Assembly (NCBI GenBank): GCA_030512295.1
Contig: JAULSR010000001.1
Span: 3,929,001 to 3,993,000, forward strand
DNA: 64,000 nucleotides
Direction of reading: 5' to 3'
DNA from: Bombardia bombarda
Taxonomy: Eukaryota; Ascomycota; Sordariomycetes; Sordariales; Lasiosphaeriaceae
Shown: piece by piece, positions 11,061 through 23,908 of the stretch
How positions within the stretch are numbered: position 1 is the first letter of the stretch
How the letters are laid out: every line of letters begins with the position of its first letter
Made by a program: the position numbers and the translations under genes
The notes under the pieces: model-generated
Databases searched by the model: none
The model's input: only the letters and a program-made list of their open reading frames with translations
Told to the model about the DNA's origin: nothing

Positions 11061-12997
11061 AAAGAAGAGAATCGTGGTTTGGGTTGTCCTTTTTGCTTAT
11101 TTTGCTTGTTTGGGGTGGGGCTGGGGCTGGGGCCAAATGTACATTTCTCTCCTTGTTGTCCATTGTCTATCCACTCTTGGAAGTCTTTGGAGGGACAGCG
11201 AACAATTTTTTCTTGTAGATATATATCACCATCATAGCGCGGCCATGTGTGGGGAAGGAGTTGGTTTTCGCGTGTCTGTACGATCGATTTTTACTAGCAT
11301 AGCAGCGAGCGAGCGAGCGAGCGTAGTGCAAGGTAGTTGGTGAGTGAGTGGGCTGAAGGGATGGATGGATGGATGGATAGGTAGCAGGTCTTGTCTAATG
11401 AGATTCTTGACTGAATGAAAAGTAGGTCTGGAGGGACGAAAGATGAAGAAAAAATAAGGCATTGACTACCTAGGTACAATGGGGATGAAGAGAGAGGGTG
11501 GAATGAAAGTTGTAAAAAGTCTGGCTTTTTCTTTTTGTTTTTAAGGGGTTGACAGTGCGGTGCTTGTGGTTCATTGTGGTGAGAATCTGACGAGTTGTGT
11601 TCTGTGTGATGTTTATGTCGGAGATGTTCTCGTTCTTCGGAAAGTTGCGTAACATGGAAGTGGCACAAAGACTGTCCGTGATTACTCGGTACTCTCTCAA
11701 CCGACCACTAGAAATGCGACTTTGAGCACACAAATACCACCTTGTCGCCTTGTCGTGACACTTGTTTTATGTGGCACCTCTGATTTATGGGGCATAATTC
11801 ATTTTACCGTTGCTCACTCAAAGTCCCCTCGGAGAGGGGGAACTCTAGAATATACAACACACAGCCGCAGCTGAGTTGGGGGGTACTATGCAGAGATGAA
11901 GATCGATGAAGGTAATGGCCGCTGCGGCCGCTGATCCGATGCATCACATATACACTGTCTTCAGCCCTACCTGAATGAATGGATCACCATGACTTTGGTA
12001 CAGGACAGTATGAACCCAAATCATCGACGTACTGTGTGAAGCGCTAAAACTGTGTGCCCCTAGTTCTTTAGCTGTGCGACCCAACTTAGTGCACAGTATA
12101 TAATGGGAGATGCACAGTAAGAGACAGGGTTCTGAACAGTGGATGGTAGGTGGGATAGGGAACAAGGGGAGGCGGTAGGTTGATGGGGTTGCGGCTAGTT
12201 TAGACACGGGAGACAATTACCAACCTCCCTACGCACCTCAGCCTACAGGCTCATTACTACCCCAATGACAGCTACCTAAGGTAGCTTGATTTACTATCCG
12301 GTACACATGCCGGGATGCCATTGGAGGTATCTCCAGTCAGCTACGGGGTAAAACAAACATGAGGGGGGCAGCACGATGAACGGCGGGAGGAGGGGGGGTT
12401 TTGGGAGCAAAAAAGCAAGCAAGCGACAGGAATCTAGAAACGGGTAGCGAGTTGGTGGTTGGTTGACGCTGGCTAGCTCCATCTCTAGTCGTTCGTTCGC
12501 CTTTGCTGTCACCAGTCACCAACCAGGCTGGCTGAAGAGGAAGGAACGACCTGCAAAGTATGTACCTTGCCGAGCTTGCCTGCCTGTTTGCCTGCCTGCT
12601 TGCCTGCCTGGCTGATGTCTGCCTGCTTCAACTTGGTCACAGACAATTTGTACTGTCCTCCCTGTGTCAGTTTGATTGCTTCTATTCTTCCATCTTGCCT
12701 GCCCTCGACCTTCCTTTCCCTCTGCATTTTCTCTTTCTCCTCTGCGATTGCCAGTTCAAGGTTAAGTATTCGTACCTACCTACCTACCTGAGTTACATGC
12801 ACAGTTATAATCCATAACCCCTGGCACTTGCTTGACTTATAACATCAGTCAGACAAGGCTGCACATCCTATTACTGTCTTGTCTTGTTGCCTTCATATTG
12901 TCTCTAATAGCTGAGTCGTGTGAGCAACAGGCTGCGCCAACCATCTCTTTATTTACTATTGTTACACCTCCCAAAACCGACAGTCAACTAGGTATCC
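11061..12997. other. Intergenic region between ArfGAP and calpain genes
   Basis: No gene is seen. 11361-11376 has tandem GGAT units and 11304-11320 has GAGC units. An inverted repeat with 8-bp arms and a 1-nt spacer (AGCTACCT/AGGTAGCT) lies at about 12270-12286. TGCCTGCC-type tandem tracts at 12576-12611 and ACCT tracts at 12775-12789 precede the calpain start and probably belong to its promoter or leader. Confidence 0.5.
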
Positions 12998-15900
12998 ATG
13001 GCGCAATCCATATTCGAGTCCGTCCTCGGGTCCGTCCTGAGCGACGATAGTAGCTCAGGCAGGAAACCAGTCATGGCCAGGGTGCCAGTATACCTGCCCA
13101 CGTTGAACCCGAGGGAATGGCAACACCTCAAGGGGCCGCAGAAGAAGGTGGACGAGTTCTGGAGCAAGTTCACAACCAAGACGCCTGGAAAGGCCACCTC
13201 GGTCCTCCCCAAGAACGAGCTGGCCGAGAGGCTTGCCAGGCGTAGCGCCGCGGCAGCAGCAGCAGCAGCGGCAGCAGCGGCAACAAGTCACCAACATGAC
13301 ATCACAGCCCAGACATCGTTTGAAGAGGCGGCCGAGTTGTGCAGGACAAAAGTCAACAAGATCGTCCAAGAGTGCCGCCGCGTCAACCAGAAATACCGCG
13401 ACCCCCACTTCGACCTCGAGTTCGACCTCAAGACCAAGCGCCGCGACTGTCTCCAGTCGCTGAACAACGAGCGCAACACCACCGACGTCTATGGTTATGT
13501 TTACGAGTCGACCGAGGACAGCGATTCGGACGACTCGCGCACCTCGCACCATGGCCGTTATGGCTATGATGGTGGTGGTAGACGGCATCGTCATCGTCAA
13601 GACTATACTGGCAAGCTGAGAGCCGGTGGCAGTCCCCCTCCTCATTCTCACGCTCACGCTCCTGTGAAGCAGATGATGCGGACTATCAACCCTGCTGGCG
13701 GTACTGCTGATAACCTCATACCTCCGGCCTCCCCACAGGGTCGTAACTCGGGTACCCAATTCCGGCCAGAGTCAGTCAAGCGGGTCGGCGAGATCTTTGA
13801 CGACCCCAAGTTCTACATCGACGGGCCTACGGCCAACGATGTGCGCCAGGGCCGCGACGGCGATTGCTGGCTCATGGCCGCCTTGTGCACCATGAGCAAC
13901 AAGAAGGGGCTGATCGAGAAGATATGTGTGGCGCACAACCAGGACGTGGGCGTCTATGGCTTTGTCTTTTACCGCGATGGCGAGTGGGTTAGTGAGATTA
14001 TTGATGACAAGGTAAGGCCACACGTTTATATGAGAAGTTATGAACCGAGATGTTGTATATACTGACATACCTCCGTTCTTCTCTTCTTTTTCTTGTAGCT
14101 CTACTTGACCAAGCCCGACTACGACGAGGCAAACTCTGCAAACACTGACCGCCCCAACATCGAGCGCATGGTCTGGGAGGACAGAGAGCGCCTGGACTCG
14201 GATGAGATTTACAGAAAGACGTTCCAGTCCAACAGCGGCGCCCTCTACTTTGCCCAGTGCGAGAACCCCAACGAGACCTGGCTGCCTCTCCTAGAAAAGG
14301 CCTACGCCAAAGCACACGGGGACTACGCCTCTATAGAGGGCGGTTTCGTCGGCGAGGGCATTGAAGATCTTACCGGTGGTGTGACGTCTAGTCTGTTTAC
14401 TACCGACGTTCTCGACAAGGTGAGACTACCTACTCTTGTTTTCCTGGTGGTACTTCACCAGTACAGAGAAAATGTGCTAACCGAGAGAACAGGAATATTT
14501 CTGGAAGGAGGAGTTGATGAAGGTTAATCAGCAGTTCCTGTTTGGATGCTCGACCGGTGTCTGGGGGCTTGGGTCCGGAAGCAGAAAGGGCATCATGGAG
14601 CAGCATGCGTATTCGGTGATGCGAGCAGTCGAGCTGGATGGTGAACGGCTTCTTCTTTTGAAGAACCCCTGGGGAAGGGGTGAATGGACTGGTGCTTGGA
14701 GTAAGAAGATCCTCCTTCCCTTGGAAAAGCTTTGATATGGTTTGATTGTTGACATGCTATACTTCTAGGCGATGGGTCCAAGGAATGGACTTCGGAGTGG
14801 CTGCAGAAACTCGGCCACAGATTCGGCGACGACGGAGCGTTCTGGATTTCGTATAAAGACTTCCTGCGAAAATACCAAGCCTTTGATCGGACCCGCCTGT
14901 TTGGGCCGGAATGGAAGATCACATCGATATGGACGACCCTCTCCGTGCCGTGGACCATTGAGTATCACGACACCAAGTTCTCCTTCACGCTGTCAAAGGC
15001 CGGGCCGGTGGTGATTGTCCTATCGCAACTCGACGACCGCTATTTCCGCGGCCTCGAAGGACAGTACAGGTTTGGCCTCAACTTCCGCATCCACAAGGCC
15101 GGCGAGGACATGGACAACTACCTCGTGCGGACACAAAGCACGTACCGGATGACGCGCTCAGTCAACGTTGAGCTTCATCTCGACGCGGGCGAATACCACG
15201 TCCTCGTCAAGCTCGACACGCGCCGGCGCGAGTGGATCATGCCCGTCGAGGACGTGGTGCGCAACAACGCAAAGAGCCGCCGAGAGAAGCTCATCCGTAT
15301 AGGACTAGCTTATGACCTGGCCCACAGCAAGGCAAAGAACATCGAGACTCCCGAGGAGAAGACTGCCCGGGTCAGATATGAGATACGCCTGAAGGAGAAG
15401 CAGCGCGAGAAGACGCGTGCGACGCTTATGGAGAGCAAGAAGAGGCACAATTTTGAGCAGATCAATAGTAGAAGAAAGGAATACAGAGCATACAAGCGAG
15501 AAATGGAAAGGAAGAAAGCAAAGGCAAAGAAGAACAAGGCCAAGGCGGAGAAGAGGGAGGCTAAGCGGACAGGAATCGAGGGAAACAAGGCGGGAAATCA
15601 GATGGCTGAAGAAAACATGGTCCCTCAGGGTCAAAAAGAACTTACCGAGTCACCGAACGACATCAAGCATAACGCGAACCAAATAGCTGAGACCGAGGCA
15701 TCTTTGTCTGCATCAACTTGCACGATGCCCGGTGCTGAAGAGAATACTCCATCAGACTCGATCGCTGGAAGTTCGACTTTGGATATAGGGGAGATCAATC
15801 TTGAAAGTTCCACAGAGAGGCAGACTGAGAATGCCACCGATGGGGCTTCTCCGGATCCAAAAAAACCGAACCCGGTTGAAGATGGTTATGTGAAGGAGTC

Positions 15901-17002
15901 AAAAGTCCCTCTAGCCACGGGCGACGCTCAGAACCCCCCTCTGAAGGCTGCGATGGGATTTGGGGGTGATCTACCTCTTGCTGAATTGAAGGAAAGCAGC
16001 CTCCTCTCCCAACGTGAGGTGAAGGACTTGGTGAAAAAAGTAGTATCAGATACACTTGGCTATCTTGAAAAACGGCTGGAGGCTGTCGGACTTTCCCAGG
16101 AGGTCGTCGGTGGAGATAACCATGACACTGGACGGCAACATGGACCACCCACAAACAACAATATCCATCCCGACTCCATTTCATCACAATATCCCCACCA
16201 GAGAAATATGCCGCCGCCATCGCAACACCATTACCACTACCAGCAGCCACAACAGCAGGCATTCGTCTATTCACAGCGAGATCTAAGAATGGGTAATGCC
16301 AGACTTGATCATAACCTCCCATACCAGGGCCAGTCTCAAATGCGTCCACCCCATCTACAGCAATCACAACAGCAACAATATCATCAACCTCAACATCAGC
16401 CGCCTCACCATAATCAACCCGCAAGTGAATCCGACAGCAGCTCTGACGATGATGATGACGATCTCCGCAGCATCAGCACATCTCCCATCTCAGACAGAGA
16501 GCTAGACTATTTCATCGACGACAAGAACCGCACGTTACAGCGGACCATGCGCCCGGGGGGTGGCGCTCCTCCTCCACAACCGCAGCAGCAGCAGTCACAG
16601 CGGCAACCGCAGACACCGGCCCTGCGTTCCAGGGCTGGTGATGTCGAGAAAGACCCTTGGAATGCTGTGGCGGTTGTAGGACTGCGCATCTATTATAAAG
16701 TCGACGAGGAGAGCGGCGATCATGATAAAATTGGTGAAAAGAAGGAGGAGAAGGAGATGGTGACGCTAAGGGTCATTAGGCCGAATCATTATGAAGTAAG
16801 TGACGATGAGGGTGAGGAGGGTGAGACTATACATGGGAAGGGGGGACTGGCCAGTAAGGGGGATGGCCAAAAGAAAAAACAGAATGGGAATGGTGATGAT
16901 AATGGTGATGATGCCTTAAATGAAACAGAGGAGGCAAATGTGCTTGATATGGATGATAGCGCAAAGGACGCGACGATAGTCAGTGTGGCGGAGAAGAAAT
17001 GA
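12998..17002 (+). CDS. Calpain-like cysteine protease (family C2) with long disordered tail
   Basis: Exons 12998-14011, 14099-14419, 14493-14700 and 14769-17002 encode 1258 residues. The papain-like core starts after an N-terminal region with an 11-residue Ala run. Catalytic Cys290 is in QGRDGDCWLMAAL, His483 in QHAYSVM and Asn503 in LKNPWGRGEW, so all three calpain catalytic residues are present. A C2-like/domain III segment follows (WTIEYHDTKFSFTLSK and on). The last 500 residues comprise a Lys/Arg/Glu-rich probable helix, a His/Gln/Pro-rich stretch, an acidic run and a final segment DPWNAVAVVGLRIYYK. No EF-hand domain is seen, so calcium control, if any, acts through the protease core. This layout is known from filamentous fungi; the substrate is unknown. 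Confidence 0.9.
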
Positions 17003-17509
17003 ATCATGGACGGTTATCTCAGGGAAATATTCGAAGATATGAGGCGTTTGATAATACTTACAAGAGGTATGATAATTACCATAGAGTCTTGATGATGACA
17101 ATTATGCGCATGCCTTGCATTAACGAATAAAAAGTCATGGTTATCGCCTGGCGCGACGGGGTATCTTCTTACTTACCTACCTTGATGTGCCCAACATAGA
17201 ACTACAGACCAACGGGATGGGTCAAGGACCCGCCCTCTTTATGTCCCCCCCCCCCCCCCTTCACCCTTTTTTCATATCAATCCATATTCTTCAACTCCCC
17301 CTACCCGTAACTCCGTCCTGGCGCCCAAACAAATCCGTGAATCCGAGAACATAGGTAGCCCACCATTGACCCTTAAACTCCGCCATACATGAACACTACA
17401 CACATCCCCTAGCCTCCCTCCTTCCCACCCTATGTTCCTTGGCAGTAGGTCCCTTCTCATAAAGTACCAAAAACAACTAAAGAAAAGATGCAAACAAACA
17501 GACCCCCAA
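17003..17509. other. Convergent 3' flanks of calpain and fta4
   Basis: A short gap between two tail-to-tail genes. It contains a C15 run at 17245-17259 and no ORF of interest. It should hold both 3' UTRs and polyadenylation sites; AATAAA-like sequence occurs at about 17126. Confidence 0.5.
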
Positions 17510-18477
17510 TCAGAACCTCTCCAAAAGCAACCCAACCTTCCTCTGCTCATCCACCTCGACATCACGCACGTCGTTGTCGTCTTCCCCTATTTCACCACCA
17601 TCGTCACCAAGCCCGCCCTCCCGCTCCTTCTGCTCCCGCAGCTGACTGACCCGTCCCCCAACCCGCGCCAGCAACACGCGCATGCGCTGCAGCTCCTTTT
17701 CGACCTCGCCGTTACGCGTCACGAGGTTCTGCTGGACAGAAGAAGCTTCTTGAGTCGAGATAGAAGAATCTGGATCGGCTGCTGATGGTGGTTGAACAGC
17801 AACATCATCTTGAAAGGGATCAAGCAGAGTGCGCATGCGCTGCAGACGGGCCACGCGGGCGGCGGCCGCGCGCCTCTGCGCGCCTCGCTGCTGCAGCTGG
17901 GCAACGAGCTCTGCGTAGCGGCGGGCCTCTGGCGGGTGGGCTGAGGCCTCGCGCTCGGATTCGGACTCCCATGTTGGGGGGAGGGAGGCGATGAGGGTTT
18001 GGTCGGCTGTTTGTCTTTTGGTCAGAATGGTACCTGGATAAAGGTGGGGGATGGGGGATGGGGGATGAGGAGGGGGGGGGGGTTACCCAGATCAGCGCCA
18101 ATGTTTAGACTCTCTGCTGTTTCAGCCATCGCCGAATCGTCACCATCATCGCCGTTGGCATTTTTCGTAGTAGTGGCGGCAGCAGCAGCGTTCAGGTAGA
18201 GGACCTCGATCTGCTCGGCGACGTGGCGCGTAGCCTGGGGCGGGTAGACACGGCGGGCGTGCTGCTGCAGCCGGTGGTTGAGCCGGAAGAGGGCGTCGTC
18301 GATGGCCTTTTCGGGCAGCGGTTGGCCTGGTGAGTTGGAGGTGTCGTCTTGTTCATGTTGATGCTGCTCGTTTGCGGCGCGCCAGGCGGGCGTGGGCTTG
18401 AGTGGCTGTGAGAGGAGACGCGTCTGCGTCGAGAGGAAGTTTTGCTTGAGCGTCACGACCGTTGGTGGGGGTGCCAT
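17510..18477 (-). CDS. fta4: Kinetochore Sim4 complex subunit Fta4
   Basis: Exon 1 is 18477-18087 and exon 2 is 18006-17510, giving 295 residues. The N-terminal LKQNFLSTQTRLLSQPLKP, then LPEKAIDDALFRLNHRLQQH and PQATRHVAEQIE, match what I recall of the fungal Fta4 family. The C-terminal half is helical and probably coiled coil (ARVARLQRMRTLLDPF; NLVTRNGEVEKELQRMR), also typical of it. Fta4 belongs to the Sim4/CCAN group of inner-kinetochore proteins that link CENP-A chromatin to the outer kinetochore in mitosis; fission yeast Fta4 is the reference. The intron begins with a donor followed by a 12-C run. Assignment rests on remembered family sequence and should be confirmed by profile search. 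Confidence 0.75.
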
Positions 18478-19416
18478 TTTTGGAAATTTTGTTTATCCCC
18501 AATTGCTCGAGTTCACTGTGTTGCTCATTGCTTCATCGTTGCTGACGTGCATCCATCTAACCTAGGTGTGAAATGAGATGAAAGGAGTTGTACGTTGTCA
18601 GGGTGGGTGACTTTTGGCACTGATAGTTGACTAGGGACACCTATTCTAGCGGTTACGCGCCCTGTGACGGTGTTCAGCACGGGGGAAGGAAGCGCACAGT
18701 GGTTAATGAGTTACCAGGGTTAGGGTTACTTAGGTATGACTTGCATGATTCGTTCTTGCTAGGTATGTAGGTAGTAAGGCATATATTACTGGTTACAACG
18801 GCACGGTAAAAGCTTGGGCTGGATACCAGTATTCTCATGGTTGTTGAGCTGGTAAGACTTCCAACTGTGAATAGCGACATCTCCGGTGACACTCCGTCTT
18901 CGGTGCTTGTCGGAAGCCGTCACTGTCTTTGCAATTCGTTTCCGACTTTTCGGGACGCGCGTTTCCGACATTTCATGCGGGATTCTGCAATCCGCATCTG
19001 TTACCACGTACCGTACTTTGCTTCGTACCAAACTCACCACAACCAGAAGCAGTGGCGTTTTGTGCCGCTCGTATAACGAACAGTATATTAGTATATCATG
19101 TCTTCTCATGTAAGCGTAGCTAGCCGGGATGAGGCTGGTTCTATGGACGATTTGTAAGTTTGTGCTGGCTTAGTTAAGATGCCTACATGGCTACACCACT
19201 GCCGCCGACACTTATTATAACGATCCCGTAGGTGCTTACCACACACAGCAGCTCGGCCGGCAAGTCGGATTCAACGGGCCTCTTATTTTGTCCACACCAG
19301 TATCGGGCTAAGTATTTTTCTTGTCTTGTTCGATTTCTTTCAAAAATATTACAGAGTAGAGTTGTGTTATTTCCGACATCGGTAACGGCACAACTCGGAG
19401 CAATTCAGTTTGGGTG

Positions 19417-19612
19417 TTGATGTAGAGTTGTTGCCAGACCTTTTGACAACGGTTTGATCTTTGTACCCGCGCCAGCAGATCTGTTATGAGACGAGCCCCC
19501 CCCATAAATTTAAGTTGAAGAAAATAAACTCCACTAACAGCGGGCTCTTCATAGTACTTGCTGGCTCGCAAGGTTTACAGAAATGGCGGAAGGTGCGAGC
19601 CATGTCAGAACG
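19417..19612 (-). repeat. Dispersed repeat, copy B (transposon or LTR relic)
   Basis: Read on the minus strand it aligns with 6538-6735: TTCTGACATGGCTCGCACCTTCC, the GCCCGCTGTTAGTGGAG core, and CTCGTCTCATAACAGATCTG all have counterparts in copy A. It ends in TCTGGCAACAACTC, a string that occurs upstream of copy A at 6471-6483, suggesting rearranged or tandem units. No coding capacity is evident. Confidence 0.65.
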
Positions 19613-21744
19613 GTCAATTTACCTGGCTTTTCTGGGTAGGTTGCTGCTCTATGCTGTCAAGTCATATATATACTACCAAGGGACCTGGATGATTGGCAGT
19701 TGGTTTTATTACAGAATCTATTATTAAAGTAGTACGATAAAAGTCGGGCAAGTTCGAATGGAATTGCTGCAAAGACAACTTTGGAGCAAGTGCAGCATCG
19801 AAGCGCATGCACGCCGCTGATGTCATAACCTGGGGGGGGCAGCGCTGCTAGCTGGATTAAGACATCACAGCGAGACAGGGGGCAGAATGGAGTGGCGGCC
19901 GCGAATGGGAAGCTGCCATTTATCATCTGACGGCTAATCCCATAACAGCTCATTCGCAGACTGATTTGACAACCCCAAAAAAAAACATCCAGTCTAGTCA
20001 GAATAACAGCAGGCAGCAAGAAAAGTCGAACGACGACCACGGAGATACTCCGGCATCCCAAACAACGCCTACTATGGAATACGGATAGTACCACTGTATG
20101 CAATGCCTTACCAAGAGACGCACTGCCGGTCTTAGCAATCCTTTACTGTGTAAAGCCGGTGATCCTATCAGAATTCTGCATTTCGACCGGCCTGTCCTCC
20201 CTGCCTTTTGTCTCGTCCCCCAGTCCCGGTCCAGTCCAGTTAAGTCCGTGTCTTTTACAGCCAAGCCCGCTTCAAGGGCGGTGGTATAAGCTATGGAAGA
20301 AGGATCCGACAGCAAATAGGAGGCGGTGTGAGCATGACGGTGACGATTGAGGATTCCATTCTCAATGACCGACAACAAACATTGTTGTCTGTCCCACCAT
20401 CGACCCGAGGCCTTGTTTGGCAGTGCCAGCAAGCAAGCCAAGACAGCCAAGACCTACGGCCCGCGCCGCGATTTTAGGCAACAAGCTGAGCGAACCGTGG
20501 AATGGGACGAGGGTGGTGGTGCCCTTTTCCGTCGTCTCGTCGGAAGATGCCCTGTACACACGCATACTACACCAAGTTTGGTTGTGATAGAATGAGTCAG
20601 CAGTGCGCTTTCTAGTATTCTGTCTTGCGTCTTTGCGATATTCACACCTTCTTGTTTGAGAACACCAGTCTCGACGAGTGTGTCGACGACTGTGGCAATG
20701 TTGTTTCTCCTCCACACCTTTTGGAAGTTGAAGTTACTAAGCGGGCAGTAACAGAATCAGGTCTGGTAGGCGGACTCGTACCACAATACAAAAAAAGCAA
20801 CGGACAACATATTGCCGATCCCTTGATATGATGACGGCATGATTCAATAGCGATGGGAGCCAGTGTTCCGGGTCCATGGAAAGACTACAGGACTATGTCT
20901 TCGGGTTGGTCATCCAGATGAGACAGGCCCCTCACTCATAATTGACTTGCAGGTGGCTGACTTGAGACTACGTACTGGTAGGTTGGAGAGCGGTTGCTGT
21001 CAGCTATCTGGGCGTCAAATTGTCTAAGCCCCGCCTCTTCAGTTCGCTGGGTCTCAAGATCTACGGCCCCTCTGGAGGCTGAGAGCACAACAGATTTAAG
21101 CCTAGCGAGTATCATTTTGCTGCTAAGAGTCGAAGAAAAAGCTACAGTTTTCAACACTCTGGCGCCTATTGCTACTGAAACAAGAAGTGGAAACGATCGG
21201 TCGCTTGGCGTCATCTTCGCATGGCTTGGGGTTTTGCGGCTATCTACTACTAACGCTTGAATGTCTCTAACCTTGCTCTTGTTATCGGAGTACTGGTGGG
21301 CTGTCTTCTCGAGAGTCCTGTTACACAGATCAGCTTGATAGACGGTTTGATATAACTGTAGATCTCTTCTGAAGCTTACATAGCCGGGTGGGTAGTAACG
21401 TTACTACTTCATCTCTATGCTGCTTTTGTTCTGGTATCCTAACTAACAGCTAGCGGTACAGACTATACATCATGTATGTTGCATAGACCTATGAAAACTC
21501 TCAACTACCATTACTTTGTGCAACACAAGTAAGTAGGTACATTACATGCTTTGCCGGCCGGATACTAAGGTAACCAAATCCAGTCTTTCTCCCACCGGTT
21601 ACATTTTCCGACAAACTTACATGCCGGAACGGATGCTGTATCCATGCTATAGTATTGCAATTGCATGCCGTGGGGTTTTTGTTAGATACACCGCTCATCC
21701 CACTCATACAATGTTTTAGAGACGTTTTCCGCGTTATAGTGCAT

Positions 21745-21762
21745 ACACACACACACACACAC
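21745..21762. repeat. (CA)n microsatellite
   Basis: About nine CA units in intergenic DNA. Confidence 0.9.
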
Positions 21763-23080
21763 CATCTGGATAGACTGCCTGCCTATACAGATACTCTCTG
21801 GTTAGAGCGTGGGTCTCGTGTTACGCATATCAATATCTGTGTTCCCCCTCCTCCCCCAGCTGGCCACTACTCCAGGTAGGCAAGGTTAGGTACAGATATG
21901 CGCCAAGACCTGCACGTACGGCTAAGGTACCTTGCCTTATTCCATGACGCGCGCGGGATCCCCAGCTGTCAGTGCCAGTCGAACGGGTAAGGGTCCACCA
22001 ACAGAGTACCTTGATCCTTCTGTCCCAGATTATTTCTTACCTTACTCATTGTGGCGCGCTTAAACTTCGGTCAACCTGTCTTCACCTCGACCACATTTCT
22101 CCAGATAAGGTGTAGAGGAGAGAGTGGGAAGAAGGCCAGGTTGCCTACCTGCCTGCTGGGGCTGGCTTATGTCACTTGTATAGGTATTGTGACTATTTCT
22201 CGGAGAATCTAGCCCATTTCCCTTCCCATCGTGTCCTCGATCTGCAGCCGGAGCCTTGTCGGCTGCTTCTTCTCCGTTCCTATCTAAGCAGTGTAGGACG
22301 GGAGGGTATGTAGGTGTGTGTTTTGATGACAAGTGGCTATCATTATCATTATCAATATCCTCTCGAGATCCGCGCGTGTGTGGCCATTTCTATTTTCAGG
22401 CAATTCTCATTCCGATAGTGATCTGGCCCCCCTCTATCACAGTTTCCCTTGCCGGTTTCCGACCTGGGGTAGTGCCAAAATAAAAAGGCAAGCCGGAGAG
22501 CGGGGAAAGGGAAGGGGAAGGGGAAAGGGGGGGTGGGAAGGTGTGTCGTGCGTGCGCGCGTGCGTTGTACCGTTGAAAAAGAAAAAAAGATCCTAGAAAG
22601 CAAATACGATATGGAAAGTTCCATGACACTGGCTACTAGCAAAGGCAAGGTAGTGTAGTAGTTCAAGTTTTACGAAACGGGGGGGGGGGCATTAGGATGT
22701 ATGGAACTTTAGATTCATTGGATCGTCATCCCCAGCGTCTCCACAAACGGTCAGGGCAAAAATGAGTGCTAGCTGGTGGTATTGTAAGAAGTAGGTAGGT
22801 GCCTTGGGTATGTAGCGGCAAATGGCCAAGGCGGCAGAGGGGAACGTCAACGACGATGACAACGCCAGCTCATTCACAGCCGGCAAAAAAAAAAAGATTC
22901 CAAACCACCAATCCGAACCTGTCGACGGCAATAAGCCTGGGGATAAGTCTGAGCGAGATACTGTAGGCAGACTGGCAGTGGTCAGCACCTAGTCTAGATA
23001 GTCTAGAAGGCCCTACCTTTTCTCTTGCAGCCCCTATTCTCCATTCGCTTGGCTAGACTCGGGCCTGCGAGAGATAACAT

Positions 23081-23082
<2 letters not shown>

Positions 23083-23110
<28 letters not shown>
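23083..23110. repeat. (GT)n microsatellite
   Basis: About fourteen GT units in intergenic DNA, followed by imperfect GTGTGGGAGT repeats. Confidence 0.9.
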
Positions 23111-23113
<3 letters not shown>

Positions 23114-23908
23114 AGTGTGTGGGAGTAGCGGGACAGCAGCTGCAATGCGAACAAAGTTCGCATATTTCTCAAGTTTCGGGAGAAGAAGTGGAAAGTGTAC
23201 ACGTACGCAAAATGGAGAAGGAGCCCCCTTCCGTTCCGGGAAAATAGCTTTTCTAACCAATAATCCAATGGATTGCACAGGACGTGGGAGAGAAGCTGAC
23301 CGTCGATCATGGGGCCCCCCTGGACAGGGGTCAAAAGCTTGTCTTTGCTCCCCTGTCAGGCAACCCTGTTCACCAGCAGAGCAGCCCTGTCCGTTCACGG
23401 TCCCGGTGGTGGTGCATCGACAACTTGGCTCGCTTGCTTGGTTTGGTCTTCTCTGGTGACGGCCGGACATTGGGTGTTGCTTAGTTATCGCCCGCACACC
23501 AGGGTGTTCTGCTGACCGCGCAAGACATTCTGGTAACAACCTATGGAATCTGGCCAGCAGGATGAAGTCCTATCGGCGGTTCGGTGTTGTTGTTGTAACT
23601 TGTACTGTGGTATCTGCATTTTTCAACGGCGCTCGCGGCCCCATCCATAGGTCGTAGGTATTTGCCATCTAACTGCCAGGACTCGATGAGACGGCCCAGG
23701 ACTGCAGTGCTTCTTGCTGGCCTCCAGCTGCTTGCCTACGGCAAAACTCCCAGGTTGATAAAAGGGGCCCGTAGTCCGCCGCGGCAAAGTCAGTCTTAAA
23801 TGGGACGCTCCCCCACGTTTTGCCAAGTGTGCCAAGTCGGATAGATCTCTGGGAAAGCCAAGCTTGTTTTCCCACTAACACCCATTGGCCTGGATGCTAC
23901 GACCAAAA

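Larger units (their letters stand above)
18478..23908. other. Gene-poor region of 5.4 kb
   Basis: No supportable gene occurs on either strand. Frames of up to about 178 codons (for example 19998-20450, 20936-21214 and 23003-23539, all minus) lack family motifs and overlap low-complexity DNA. The region contains repeat copy B (19417-19612), a (CA)n tract (21745-21762), a (GT)n tract (23083-23110), GT/GC-rich low-complexity DNA at 22500-22570 and scattered CTAGGTA/GGTAGGT motifs. It looks like an island of decayed or lineage-specific sequence. Confidence 0.55.

Noticed and set aside
18717..18729. GGGTTAGGGTTA, telomere-like
   Set aside because: Only about two units; too short to be an interstitial telomere and expected by chance.
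20936..21214. Minus-strand 92-codon frame with a faint resemblance to N-terminal regions of STAND-type proteins
   Set aside because: The similarity is only in helix-like composition; no NACHT or effector motif follows.
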